Shown piece after piece: positions 7,798 through 16,738 of a stretch of DNA of 64,000 nucleotides. Position numbers and translations under genes: made by a program. This DNA is from an uncultured Oscillospiraceae bacterium (GTDB lineage Bacteria; Bacillota; Clostridia; Oscillospirales; Oscillospiraceae), in contig CANQUE010000001.1 of assembly GCA_947626905.1 (NCBI GenBank), forward strand, positions 62,001-126,000, in the 5' to 3' direction. Position 1 is the stretch's first letter. Each line of letters starts with the position of its first letter. A model generated the notes under the pieces. That model saw only the letters and a list, made by a program, of their open reading frames with translations. It did no database searches and had not been told where the DNA came from.

Positions 7798-9555
7798 TCA
7801 GTTCTCCGGCTGGCTGGTGGCGTCCTGCGCGTTCTGGTCCATGCTGGGACCGGTGCCGATCTGCAGATACACCTGGGTGCCCATAACGATCTGCGAGCCG
7901 GGAGAATAGTTCTGCCACATGACCCTGCCGGCTTTGTCTTCGGTGGAGCTGGTATAGTATATCTCCGTTTCGCCGCAGATCAGTCCCTTATGCTGCAGCT
8001 CCAGAAGCGCCTCCTGTTTGGTCAGACCCAGCAGATCCGGCACGTCGGTATAGGTCACCGCCGGTCCGGCGCTGACAAGCAGCGTCACCGTGCTGCCGCT
8101 GGGGATCGACGAACCCGGAGCGGGGTCAGAGCTGATCACATAGTCCTTCGTCACCGAGGACGACTCCTGCCAGGTGAGGATCACATTCAGGCCCATCTCC
8201 TTCAGCCGCATCTGGGCGTCGGAATAGGAAACGTTGGTGATCGCGTCCGGCACGGTCTCCATCTTCACGCCGGAGCTGACGGTGAGCTTCACCTTGATGC
8301 CGTCGGAGGAGATCATCCGGCTGGCGCCGGCGGCCGGGTCCTGTTCGATGATCTTGCCCCTCTCATAATTGGCGTTGGGCGCATAGACCACGTCAAAGCT
8401 GTACAGCTGCGCGAACGTTTCGTTGTTGACCACATCCTGTTCGCTCATGCCGACGAAGGAAGCCACCTCCGTACGCTCCGCGTCACGGAAAATATCCTCC
8501 AGCCAGTAGTTCCATACGAACGCAAACAGGCAGATGGCAAACGCCGCCACCAGGGCGAACCCCAGCAGCATGCTGACGCTGGCGGCCCGGGACCGCCGGC
8601 GGACATAGCCCTCCCGGGACAGCTCCCCCGTCTTGCTGATCCGGGGGACGTTTTTGGTGATGACGTGTACTTCGTCCTTCATAGTGCGCTCCTGGGCGGG
8701 CTGGGAAAACGTGCCGTTTTGCTGGCGGCGGAAATCCTCCAGATCGGCCAGCATCTCGTCCGCGGAGGGATAGCGGTCGTCCGGGTTCGGCTGCATAGCG
8801 CGCAGCGTGATGGCCTCCAGCTCCGGAGGGACCGCCTCGTTCAAAGCGCTGGGCACGTCCGGGATGACAGAATAGTGCTGCATCGCCACCTCTTCCACGG
8901 TCTTCCCGTCGAACGGCAGCGTGCCGGTGAGCATCTCATACATGACTACGCCGAGGGAATAGATATCCGAACGGGCGTCCACCGTTTCGCCCCGGGCCTG
9001 TTCCGGAGAGATATAGTGGATGCTTCCCACCGCCTCCTCGCTGGAACCGGCGCCGCCGTCGTCCATCTGGGCGATGCCAAAATCGGCGATCTTCACGGTG
9101 CCGTCCTTGGGCAGCATGATATTCTGCGGCTTGATGTCCATGTGGATGATGCCCCGGCGATGGGCATGGCTCAGAGCCCGGGCCATCTGGGTGGAGAAGT
9201 GGAGCACCTCCTGCCAGGACAGGACGCCCTTCATTTTCATGTACTGTTTCAGGTTGATCCCGTCCACGTACTCCATCACGATATATTCCGTATCCCCGGA
9301 GACCACCACGTCGTAAACCGCGCGGATGTTGGGGTGGCTGAGTTTTTCCACGGCCTGATACTCTGTGCGGAACTGTTTGCGGCTGTCCGCGTCCATGGAC
9401 ACGTCGTCCCGCAGCACCTTCACCGCCACATCCCTCTTCAGCTCCAGGTCATAGGCCTGGTATACCACGGCCATGCCGCCCATGCCCACCACGGACAGGA
9501 TCTCATACCGGCCGTCCAAAATTTTCCCGAGACGCCAATTCACTTTGTTTTCCAT
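7798..9555 (-). CDS. prkC: Stk1/PrkC family Ser/Thr protein kinase with PASTA domains
   Basis: A 585-aa membrane kinase. Residues 1-275 are a Hanks-type kinase: glycine loop GMGGMAVV at 24-31, catalytic Lys46, catalytic loop HMDIKPQN at 138-145, DFG at 158-160, and SPEQARGE. One membrane helix at about 327-349 leads to three extracytoplasmic PASTA repeats (about 365-430, 431-500, 501-575) that in homologues bind peptidoglycan fragments. It controls growth, wall synthesis and spore germination in relatives. Unusual here: the HRD arginine is a methionine. It lies 2 nt after prpC, its partner phosphatase. The C-terminus after the last PASTA is a short polar tail. Confidence 0.95.
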   Translation of the reverse strand: MENKVNWRLGKILDGRYEILSVVGMGGMAVVYQAYDLELKRDVAVKVLRDDVSMDADSRKQFRTEYQAVEKLSHPNIRAVYDVVVSGDTEYIVMEYVDGINLKQYMKMKGVLSWQEVLHFSTQMARALSHAHRRGIIHMDIKPQNIMLPKDGTVKIADFGIAQMDDGGAGSSEEAVGSIHYISPEQARGETVDARSDIYSLGVVMYEMLTGTLPFDGKTVEEVAMQHYSVIPDVPSALNEAVPPELEAITLRAMQPNPDDRYPSADEMLADLEDFRRQQNGTFSQPAQERTMKDEVHVITKNVPRISKTGELSREGYVRRRSRAASVSMLLGFALVAAFAICLFAFVWNYWLEDIFRDAERTEVASFVGMSEQDVVNNETFAQLYSFDVVYAPNANYERGKIIEQDPAAGASRMISSDGIKVKLTVSSGVKMETVPDAITNVSYSDAQMRLKEMGLNVILTWQESSSVTKDYVISSDPAPGSSIPSGSTVTLLVSAGPAVTYTDVPDLLGLTKQEALLELQHKGLICGETEIYYTSSTEDKAGRVMWQNYSPGSQIVMGTQVYLQIGTGPSMDQNAQDATSQPEN

Positions 9556-9557
9556 CG

Positions 9558-10298
9558 TCAGGCGCCCCCCTTCTGCGCATAGATCACAATCGCTGTCACG
9601 TTATCTCTGGCGCCGCTCTCCAGCGCCTCCTCCACCAATTTCCTGCATGCCATCTCCGGATCTTCTTCCGCCAGCAGCACCCGGTGCAGCTCCGCGTCCT
9701 CCAGAGCGTTCGTCAGCCCGTCGGTACACAGCAGATACCGGTCGCCGGGCCGGATGGGTATGACAAATTCGTCGCATACGACAAATCTCTCGCTTCCCAC
9801 CGCCCGGGTGATGATATTTCGTCGGGGATGGTGCCGCCCCTGGGCGGGCGTGATCTCTCCCCGATCGATCATCTGCTGGACAAGGGAGTGGTCATGGGTG
9901 AGCTGGACGATGCCGTCCTTGGCGATCCGGTAAGCGCGGCTGTCCCCCACGTTCACAAAAAAGGCGGAATTGCCCTGCCAATAGCCAGCCACCAGGGTGG
10001 TGCCCATCCCCGCATATTCCTCCGATTCTCCCGCGAAGCGAAATATCTTCCGGTTGGCGGCGTCGGTGGCCTGGCGCAGGGCGTCCGCCGGATCGTCTCC
10101 GTCCGAGGCCTCCAGAGCAGCCCGGGCGAAGGCCATGAACCGGCTCACCGCCAGCTCGCTGGCCATGGTGCCCCCGGCCACGCCGCCCATACCGTCGCAA
10201 ACCACGGCCAGTACGCCGCCGCCGGCGGAGCACAGGTCGAAGCAGTCCTGGTTTTCGGCGCGGTACTGCCCTTTGTCACTCAGACCGAAGTAGTTCAT
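9558..10298 (-). CDS. prpC: PP2C-type Ser/Thr phosphatase
   Basis: A 246-aa PPM/PP2C phosphatase of standard length with the metal motifs QDC near residue 17, CDGMGGVAGG at 34-43, GDSRAYRI near 118, DGLTN near 190 and GARDNVT near 232. It removes phosphate from substrates of the neighbouring kinase PrkC and from PrkC itself in homologues. Its ATG overlaps the end of rlmN by 4 nt, and prkC follows after 2 nt, so translation is coupled. An intragenic promoter in rlmN (10705-10734) could give this signalling pair its own expression. Confidence 0.95.
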   Translation of the reverse strand: MNYFGLSDKGQYRAENQDCFDLCSAGGGVLAVVCDGMGGVAGGTMASELAVSRFMAFARAALEASDGDDPADALRQATDAANRKIFRFAGESEEYAGMGTTLVAGYWQGNSAFFVNVGDSRAYRIAKDGIVQLTHDHSLVQQMIDRGEITPAQGRHHPRRNIITRAVGSERFVVCDEFVIPIRPGDRYLLCTDGLTNALEDAELHRVLLAEEDPEMACRKLVEEALESGARDNVTAIVIYAQKGGA

Positions 10299-11341
10299 AC
10301 CTTCCTCATCTCGCCCCGGCGCAGCTGGCCGCAGGCGGCGTCGATATCGCTTCCCAGCCGCCGCCGGATGGTGGCGGTGACGCCCCCGTCCGTAAGAGCC
10401 TTTGCGAAAGAACGGACCGTTTCCTCACTGGAAGGGGCCAGCCCCCGTTCGGATACATAGTTCAGCCGGATCAGATTCACATGAGAGCCTGTTCCCCGCA
10501 GCCGGCGGACCAACTCCCGGGCGTGCCACGGAGAATCGTTCACATCCCGGACCATGGCATATTCAAAGGAAATACGCCGTCCGGTAACGGCGAAGTAACG
10601 CCGGCATGCCTCATACAGCTCGTCCACCCCATACCGGGCGTTCACCGGCATCAGCTTTGAGCGCGTTTCATCGTCCGGCGCGTGCAGGGATACGGACAGT
10701 GTCAATTGTAAATGCAACTGTGCCAGTTTGTCAATCGCTTCCACCAGCCCGCATGTGGAAAGAGAGATATGCCGCATCCCGATGTTGGCTCCGGCGGGAT
10801 CGTTCACCAGCGCCAGGAACCGCATCACGTTGTCAAAATTGTCCAGCGGCTCGCCGATGCCCATGAGCACCACCCCGGTGACAGCCGTGCCGGCGGCAAG
10901 GCCTGTGCGGATCACCTCGTCCAGCATCTCCGAGGCGGACAGATCCCGGACCTTTCCGCCGATGGTGCTGGCGCAGAACGCGCAGCCCATCCGACAGCCC
11001 ACCTGGGAAGAGATGCAGACCGTGTTGCCGTGCTTATAGCGCATCAGCACCGTCTCCACGCTTTCCCCGTCGGGCAGCCGCCAGAGGAATTTCTCCGTGC
11101 CGTCCTTTGCCGACACCTGCCGTCGGATCATCGACAGCGCCGGCAGATCAAAGCGCTCCTCCAGCCGCGCCCGCAGAGCCTTCGGCAGATCGCTCATCTC
11201 CTCAAATCCGGCGGCGCCGCGGCCCAGCCAGCGGAAGACCTGCTCCGCCCGGTAGCCGGGCAGATCCATGGCGCGGAAAGCTTCGCCTAGCTCCCCCGGG
11301 GTCATGGCCTTGATATCTATTTTGCCCGATCCATCCGGCAT
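10295..11341 (-). CDS. rlmN: 23S rRNA (adenine-2503-C2)-methyltransferase
   Basis: A 348-aa radical-SAM enzyme that methylates A2503 of 23S rRNA and A37 of some tRNAs. The cluster motif CRMGCAFCAST, GIGEPLDN, SLHAPDDETR and the C-terminal NLIRLNY segments are all visible, and the second catalytic cysteine is expected in the C-terminal ARRRLGSDIDAACGQL-like region. I start it at ATG 11341 (MPDGSGKIDIKAM), which overlaps the rsmB end by 25 nt; a longer frame upstream has no family support. The ribosome site here is weak, so coupling to rsmB translation is likely. Confidence 0.93.
   Translation of the reverse strand: MPDGSGKIDIKAMTPGELGEAFRAMDLPGYRAEQVFRWLGRGAAGFEEMSDLPKALRARLEERFDLPALSMIRRQVSAKDGTEKFLWRLPDGESVETVLMRYKHGNTVCISSQVGCRMGCAFCASTIGGKVRDLSASEMLDEVIRTGLAAGTAVTGVVLMGIGEPLDNFDNVMRFLALVNDPAGANIGMRHISLSTCGLVEAIDKLAQLHLQLTLSVSLHAPDDETRSKLMPVNARYGVDELYEACRRYFAVTGRRISFEYAMVRDVNDSPWHARELVRRLRGTGSHVNLIRLNYVSERGLAPSSEETVRSFAKALTDGGVTATIRRRLGSDIDAACGQLRRGEMRKV
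10705..10734 (-). promoter_or_regulatory. Near-consensus promoter inside rlmN
   Basis: TTGACA, 18-nt spacer, TACAAT on the coding strand within an AT-rich patch of this GC-rich gene, about 400 nt upstream of prpC. It would drive prpC-prkC-rsgA separately from the long translation operon. Sequence match is seen; function is inferred. Confidence 0.5.
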
Positions 11342-12558
11342 AAATAAAAACCGTCCGTTCCATCCCGGTCCGGCCAGAAAGTCCGTTCCAGGGTCTTGGT
11401 AAAGTCCGGATGGGCGGCCAAAAACCGGGCCGACACATCCTCGTTCTCCTCCCGGCGCCATGTGCAGGTGGAATATACAAGACGCCCTCCCGGCCGCACC
11501 GCCGTGGCGATGGCCTGCAGCAATTCCTCCTGCAGCTCCGGCAGGCCCGCCAGAGCCGCCGGGTCGCGGTAGCGGATATCCGGCTTTTTCCGGATGACCC
11601 CCAAACCGCTGCAGGGCACGTCGGCAAAGACCACATCGTACTCCCCGCCCGAGATATCCCGGGCGTCGCCAGGTTCGCAGCGGATGCAGGAAAGGCCCAT
11701 CCGCTCCGCGCCCTGGGCCACCAGAGCTAGCTTCTTCTCCAGGATATCCCGGGCCGTGACCGATCCCTCGTTGCCCATGGCAATGGCGGCGGCGAAGCTC
11801 TTGCCGCCGGGGGCGGCGCAGGCGTCCAGCACCCGCATCCCGGCAGTCAGCTCTGCCGACTGGGAAACCGCGTGGGCGGCCGGGTCCTGGACATAGAAAA
11901 GGCCCTTTTGAAAGGCGTCCAGCCGGGCGATGCCGCCGCTGCGCTCCAGAATGAGCCCGGCGGGACTGTTCCGCACCGGGAGCATCCGCGCCAGTTCCTC
12001 CGCCGAAACACGGCAGGTGTTCGGCTGAATATAAACGGCGGGCTCCGTATTGTCGGCGGAGAGCACCGCCTCCGCCCCCTCATACCCCCGCCGGTCTATG
12101 AGCTGCTCGACGAGCCAAAGCGGGTGGCTGTACCGCACCGAAAGATGCGCCGCCGTCCCCTCTCCCGGCACCTGGGGCAGATCGTCCTTGCGCTGGCTGA
12201 TCCGGCGGAGGACCGCGTTCACCAACCCGGCCGCCCGGCCATAGCCCAATCCGCGGCACTGGCGCACCGCCTCATCCACCGCGGCGGCGGCGGGGATCCT
12301 GTCCATCCATATGAGCTGGTAAGTCCCCAGGCGCAGGATATCCCGCACCTTGGGTTCCAGCTTCCCTTTGGCAAAGCAGCCGATATAGAAATCGCACAGC
12401 TCCATGTTTTGCAGCACGCCGTAAAAGAGCCTGGACGCCAGGGCGGTATCCCTCTCCGACAGGCGGTTTTTCTCCGCCAGGCCATCCATCACCTGGCGGC
12501 TCCACGCGCTGTCGCGCCGGAATCGCTCCAGCGCCTCCAACGCCGTCCGTCTGGGCAT
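11317..12558 (-). CDS. rsmB: 16S rRNA (cytosine-967-C5)-methyltransferase RsmB
   Basis: A 413-aa protein with an N-terminal NusB-like RNA-binding domain (about 1-140) and a C-terminal Rossmann methyltransferase: SAM site DACAAPGGKSFA near 237-248, ADVPCSGLGVIRKKPDIR with one catalytic cysteine near 305, and YSTCTW with the second near 355. It makes m5C967 in 16S rRNA. ATG 12558 lies one base after the fmt stop. In many Firmicutes a zinc peptidase (yugP type) lies between fmt and rsmB; it is absent here. Confidence 0.94.
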   Translation of the reverse strand: MPRRTALEALERFRRDSAWSRQVMDGLAEKNRLSERDTALASRLFYGVLQNMELCDFYIGCFAKGKLEPKVRDILRLGTYQLIWMDRIPAAAAVDEAVRQCRGLGYGRAAGLVNAVLRRISQRKDDLPQVPGEGTAAHLSVRYSHPLWLVEQLIDRRGYEGAEAVLSADNTEPAVYIQPNTCRVSAEELARMLPVRNSPAGLILERSGGIARLDAFQKGLFYVQDPAAHAVSQSAELTAGMRVLDACAAPGGKSFAAAIAMGNEGSVTARDILEKKLALVAQGAERMGLSCIRCEPGDARDISGGEYDVVFADVPCSGLGVIRKKPDIRYRDPAALAGLPELQEELLQAIATAVRPGGRLVYSTCTWRREENEDVSARFLAAHPDFTKTLERTFWPDRDGTDGFYLCRMDRAK

Positions 12559-12559
12559 G

Positions 12560-13474
12560 TCAGACCTCCATGGGATGGCCCAACAGCCATGCCCCGGCGG
12601 CCATGCGCTTGCCGCCGGCGGCCTGCAGCTGGGTGATGAGAACGCTGCCGTCCCCACAGGCGACCTCTATCCCCGCCTTCCCGGCGGACAGGACCGTGCC
12701 GGGCGCTTTGCCCGTATCCCTTCCCGCGGCCTGGGCATCGAAGATCCGAAAGCTCTGTCCGCCCAGCTCTGCGGTGGCGCACGGCCAGGGCTGCATCCCA
12801 AAGATATGCTTCAGGACCATACGCGCCGGCTTTGCCCAGTCGATGGGCGATTCTTCCCGGCTGAGGGGCGGGGCGTAGGTCGCCTGTCCCGGGTCCTGGG
12901 GCACCCGGGGAGCCGTTCCCTCTTCTATGGCCCGCAGGGTCTTGACAAGGAGCGCCGCGCCCATAGGCGCCAGCCGGTCGAACAACTCTCCGCTGGTCTC
13001 TCTCTCCCCGATGGGGGTCTGCTGCTGATAGATCATGTCCCCCTCATCCATACCGGCGGACAGATACATGGTGGTGACGCCGGTGACCGCGTCCCCCCCA
13101 AGGACCGCCCGCTGGATCGGGGCGCTGCCCCGGTATTGGGGCAAAAGCGATCCGTGCACGTTCACGCACCCATACGGGGGAAGATCCAATATCTCCTGGG
13201 GCAGGATGCGGCCATAGGCCACCACGGCGATCAGATCCGGAGCCAATCCGCGCAGAATGGCCAGCGCCGAACCGTCCCGCAGCTTTTCCGGCTGGTACAC
13301 GGGCAGGCCCGCCGTCAGCGCCGTCTGTTTCACAGCGCAGGGGATCAGCTTATGTCCCCTGTCCCGGGGCCTGTCCGGCTGGCAGAACACCCCCGCCACG
13401 TCGAACCCCGCGTCCAAAAGCCCCTGCAGGGACACGGCCGCAAAATCCGGCGTGCCCATGAAGACGATCCTCAT
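12560..13474 (-). CDS. fmt: Methionyl-tRNA formyltransferase
   Basis: A 304-aa enzyme that formylates initiator Met-tRNA. MRIVFMGTPDFAA at the N-terminus, the catalytic Asn/His/Asp region in NVHGSLLPQYRGSAPIQ near 105-121, and the typical C-terminal OB-like domain are present. ATG 13474 overlaps the def stop as ATGA, so fmt and the enzyme that later removes the formyl group are co-translated, the classic def-fmt pair. Confidence 0.95.
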   Translation of the reverse strand: MRIVFMGTPDFAAVSLQGLLDAGFDVAGVFCQPDRPRDRGHKLIPCAVKQTALTAGLPVYQPEKLRDGSALAILRGLAPDLIAVVAYGRILPQEILDLPPYGCVNVHGSLLPQYRGSAPIQRAVLGGDAVTGVTTMYLSAGMDEGDMIYQQQTPIGERETSGELFDRLAPMGAALLVKTLRAIEEGTAPRVPQDPGQATYAPPLSREESPIDWAKPARMVLKHIFGMQPWPCATAELGGQSFRIFDAQAAGRDTGKAPGTVLSAGKAGIEVACGDGSVLITQLQAAGGKRMAAGAWLLGHPMEV

Positions 13475-13983
13475 TCGTCCCCCTCGCTGCCGTAATAGGC
13501 GGCCAGCTCTTCGTCGGAGAGGATATGGTCGCATAGCTCCGTAAAAAGATGGCCGTCCAGATGGTCGATCTCATGACAGAACGCCCGGGCGGTCAGGCCG
13601 GTCCCCTCCGCCTCGAACCAGCCGCCGTTGCGGTCCTGGGCCTTGACGCGGACGCGGCTGGGCCGCTTTACCATCCCATAGGACCCGGGCACGGACAGAC
13701 AGCCCTCCGGCCCGTCCTGTTCCCCGTCGGCGTCTATGATCTGGGGATTCACCATCTCGATCACCCTGTCCGGCTCCCCCTCCGGGACGTTGGTCTCCAG
13801 CACCACCACAGCCCGGCGGAGCACGCCCACCTGGGGGGCGGCCAAGCCCACGCCGTTGGCGGAGAGCATCGTTTCCGCCATATCGTCCAAAAGCTCATGC
13901 AGCCGGGCGTTGAAATCGGTCACAGGGCGGCACCGCTTGGCGAGGGCCTCGTCCCCCTGTTTGAGAATATTGCGAAGGGCCAT
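13471..13983 (-). CDS. def: Peptide deformylase
   Basis: A 170-aa metalloenzyme that removes the formyl group from nascent proteins. All three motifs are intact: GVGLAAPQVG near 46-55, EGCLSVP near 93-99 with the metal cysteine, and HEIDHLDG near 136-143. It lies 20 nt behind priA and overlaps fmt by 4 nt. Length is usual for a type 1B-like deformylase. Confidence 0.95.
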   Translation of the reverse strand: MALRNILKQGDEALAKRCRPVTDFNARLHELLDDMAETMLSANGVGLAAPQVGVLRRAVVVLETNVPEGEPDRVIEMVNPQIIDADGEQDGPEGCLSVPGSYGMVKRPSRVRVKAQDRNGGWFEAEGTGLTARAFCHEIDHLDGHLFTELCDHILSDEELAAYYGSEGDE

Positions 13984-14003
13984 AGCTCTTATCTCCTATA
14001 AAT

Positions 14004-16466
14004 TCAGTCCAAGGGCGCGAAGTCCGCGTACACGCTCACGCCCTTAAAGTGTTTTCCGTCGTTTGCCAAAAGCAGCGTCTGCCCTACGCAGGAGCGGACA
14101 TGCCTTGACTCGGGACAACTCACCGTGACCCGGTAGCGCCAGGCGTTGTTCACCTTTGCCACCGGCAGCGGCGCCGGCCCCAATATCCTGACCTGGGGGA
14201 TATCCGCGGTCATGGCGAGAAGCTGCCGCCGGATGAAATCGCAGCAGCGGAGCACGCCGTCTTCGTCCTCGCCCGTAGCGGTGAGGACAAACAGCTCCGC
14301 AAAGGGCGGAGAGCCGGACACCTGCCGCAAGGCGATCTCCCCGGTGTAAAAGCTCTCGTAATCCTGCCGGGCAGCCTGCAAGATGATCTGGTTTTCCGGG
14401 GTAAAGGTCTGGATCACCGCCCGGCCCGGCTTTTCGAACCGGCCGCTGCGGCCGATGACCTGGGTGATCAGAGAAAACGTGCGCTCCCCGGCCCGGTAAC
14501 CGCTGCTGTAAAGGCTCTGATCCGCGTTCAGCACCCCCACCAGCGTCACATTCTCAAAATTCAGCCCCTTAGTCACCATCTGGGTGCCCACCAGGATGGG
14601 GATACGCTGGGCCCTGAACTGCTCAAACAGCGCCCTGTGGCTTCCCACCGGCGCCACCGCGTCCGTGTCCATCCGCAAAATAGGGGTGCCGGGAAACAGC
14701 TCTTCCAGCTCCTGCACGACCTTTTGCGTGCCCGCGCCGGTAAACGTCAGCTTCCCGCCACACTGGGGACAGACCGGGTCCAGCCGCCGCACATGGCCGC
14801 AATAGTGGCACATGAGCCGGTTCCCTACGCTGTGATACGTCAGGGAGGCGGTACAGTTGGGGCATTTGTACGTATAGCCGCACACGCCGCAGGTCACCAG
14901 CTTGTTGGCTCCCCGCCGGTTCAGGAACAGGATGGACTGTTCCCCCCTGGCCATATTTTCCTCCAGCTCCGACCGGAGCACGGAGGAGATCGTACCGCCG
15001 TTGCCCTGCTTCAGCTCCTGCCTCATGTCCGCGATCCGCACCTGGGGCAAATGCATGGCGTTGTACCGGTGAGGAAGCGTGAAAAAATGATACCGCCCCG
15101 TCTGCGCGTGATACCGGGAGCATACGTCCGGCGTGGCGCTGCCCAGCACCAGCGCGGCGTTGGCGCGGGCGCACAAAAACTTCGCCACATCTCTGGCGTG
15201 GTAGCGAGGGTTGGTTTCCGATTTATAGGTATCCTCCTGCTCCTCGTCCAGGATGATCATACCCAGATCGGCCACCGGCGCAAACACCGCGCTGCGGGTA
15301 CCGATCACCACCCGCGCGGCGCCGGCGCGGATGCGCTTCCACTCGTCATAGCGCTCGCCCATGGAAAGCGAGGAGTGCAGCACGGCGATGCTGTCCCCAA
15401 AATAAGTGGAAAAGGTCCGGAGCATCTGCGGCGTCAGGGCGATCTCCGGCACAAGAAAAATGGCGCTTCTGCCCCGCCGGAGCATCTCCGCGATCAGATG
15501 GATATAGATGGTGGTCTTGCCGGAGCCTGTGACCCCGAACAGCAGCGAAGCCTGCGGGCTTTTCCCGTCCGCCTGGGCCAGCAGCCCCTCAAAGGCGGCC
15601 TGCTGTTCGCTGTTGAGGGCGGGAAGCGGCTCTCTCCGGCCCGGATCGAACTCCGGGCGGCGGTAGATCTCCCGCCGGGAGAGGGTCACAAGGCCTCTCT
15701 GCTCCAGCCGCTTCACCGTATCCCGCCCCGCGCCTGTAAAATAGCACAGGTCCGCCACACTGGCGCTGCCCAGGTCCGCCAGGACCCGCAGCACCGCCGC
15801 CTGGCGCACGGCGCGGCTGTTCTTCTCCGCCTGGGCCAGCGCCTGCTGGGGAGATACCGCCAGCGCCGCCTGCAGGATGGTCTTATCGCCGGTCCTTCGG
15901 CTGGCGCCGGCCTCCGTCCGCAGCACGCCCTTTTTTACAAGACTGGCCAGGGCCGGCCCGGGGTTCTTCTCCCCAAAGACCGCCTCCACATCCGCCAGCT
16001 CGCACCGGCCGCCGTGGCCGACGACCGCGTCCAGCACCAGCTTTTCCGCCCGGGAAGAGCCGGCGGCGGCATAGGCCCTATCCCGGTCCATGTCCCCGGC
16101 CAGAAGATAGACGGGCCAGACCCGATACCATAGCCCGGCCGGGAGCATGGCCCTCACGGCATCCATCACCGTGCAGAAAAACCGTTCCCGCATCCACATG
16201 GCCAGCTTCAGCTGGGTATCGGTCAGCAGCGGTTCCTCGTCCAGGACCTCCAGCACGCTCTTCAGCCGCCTGGAACTGTCCCCGCCCATGGCCAGCACCA
16301 CGCCCTCCCGGGGGCGGTTCCCGCCAAAGGGCACCGCCACCCGCACCCCCGGGCGGACCTTGTCCGCCAGCTTGGGGGGCACGGCGTAGGTATAAGGCCG
16401 GTCTACCCAATATGTGACGTCTGCCACGGCCACTTGGGCCGTGGCGTCAGCGGTATGGGTCTGCAT
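14004..16466 (-). CDS. priA: Primosomal protein N' (replication restart helicase PriA)
   Basis: An 820-aa SF2 helicase that reloads the replisome at stalled forks. In order: N-terminal 3' DNA-binding domain, winged helix, Walker A GVTGSGKTT near 309, motif II DEEQED near 402, a zinc region with four CxxC pairs (CGVC, CPNC, CHYC, CPQC) near 508-555, and helicase motifs V/VI (GTQMVTKGLNFENV, QVIGRSGRFEKPG). Motif II is DEEQ where PriA usually has DEEH. The coaBC gene that normally separates rpoZ and priA in Firmicutes is missing here. Confidence 0.95.
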   Translation of the reverse strand: MQTHTADATAQVAVADVTYWVDRPYTYAVPPKLADKVRPGVRVAVPFGGNRPREGVVLAMGGDSSRRLKSVLEVLDEEPLLTDTQLKLAMWMRERFFCTVMDAVRAMLPAGLWYRVWPVYLLAGDMDRDRAYAAAGSSRAEKLVLDAVVGHGGRCELADVEAVFGEKNPGPALASLVKKGVLRTEAGASRRTGDKTILQAALAVSPQQALAQAEKNSRAVRQAAVLRVLADLGSASVADLCYFTGAGRDTVKRLEQRGLVTLSRREIYRRPEFDPGRREPLPALNSEQQAAFEGLLAQADGKSPQASLLFGVTGSGKTTIYIHLIAEMLRRGRSAIFLVPEIALTPQMLRTFSTYFGDSIAVLHSSLSMGERYDEWKRIRAGAARVVIGTRSAVFAPVADLGMIILDEEQEDTYKSETNPRYHARDVAKFLCARANAALVLGSATPDVCSRYHAQTGRYHFFTLPHRYNAMHLPQVRIADMRQELKQGNGGTISSVLRSELEENMARGEQSILFLNRRGANKLVTCGVCGYTYKCPNCTASLTYHSVGNRLMCHYCGHVRRLDPVCPQCGGKLTFTGAGTQKVVQELEELFPGTPILRMDTDAVAPVGSHRALFEQFRAQRIPILVGTQMVTKGLNFENVTLVGVLNADQSLYSSGYRAGERTFSLITQVIGRSGRFEKPGRAVIQTFTPENQIILQAARQDYESFYTGEIALRQVSGSPPFAELFVLTATGEDEDGVLRCCDFIRRQLLAMTADIPQVRILGPAPLPVAKVNNAWRYRVTVSCPESRHVRSCVGQTLLLANDGKHFKGVSVYADFAPLD

Positions 16467-16484
16467 CCGGGGCGATCGGCCGGA

Positions 16485-16700
16485 TCAACGATCGCTGCCG
16501 CCGATCTCGGCGGTATTGACAGTGAGCTTGCCGGTATATACCTCGTCAATGGCGGCCGATACAGGCTTTTTCAGCAGGGGCTCCCCGGTGCTCTCCGCCT
16601 CGGCGGAGATGCTGCGGGCCCGCTTGGCCACCAAGTTGATCAGCGCATAACGGCTGCCGACCTTATCCACCAGGTCGGCTACAGGGGGATAGAGCATCAT
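16485..16700 (-). CDS. rpoZ: DNA-directed RNA polymerase subunit omega
   Basis: A 71-aa protein with the omega pattern MMLYPPVADLVDKVGSRYALI followed by VAKRARSI. Omega supports assembly of RNA polymerase. The ATG at 16700 is 8 nt after AAGGAGATCC; an open frame extends 10 codons further upstream but lacks homology and overlaps this ribosome site. It sits between gmk and priA in the conserved yicC-remA-gmk-rpoZ-priA order. Confidence 0.92.
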   Translation of the reverse strand: MMLYPPVADLVDKVGSRYALINLVAKRARSISAEAESTGEPLLKKPVSAAIDEVYTGKLTVNTAEIGGSDR

Positions 16701-16738
16701 ATCGTTGGATCTCCTTCCAAAATAGGTCAAAATCGTTT

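Noticed and set aside
16510-16545. TTGACA and TATATA on the plus strand in rpoZ
   Set aside because: Spacing is 13 nt and it would read antisense into gene bodies.
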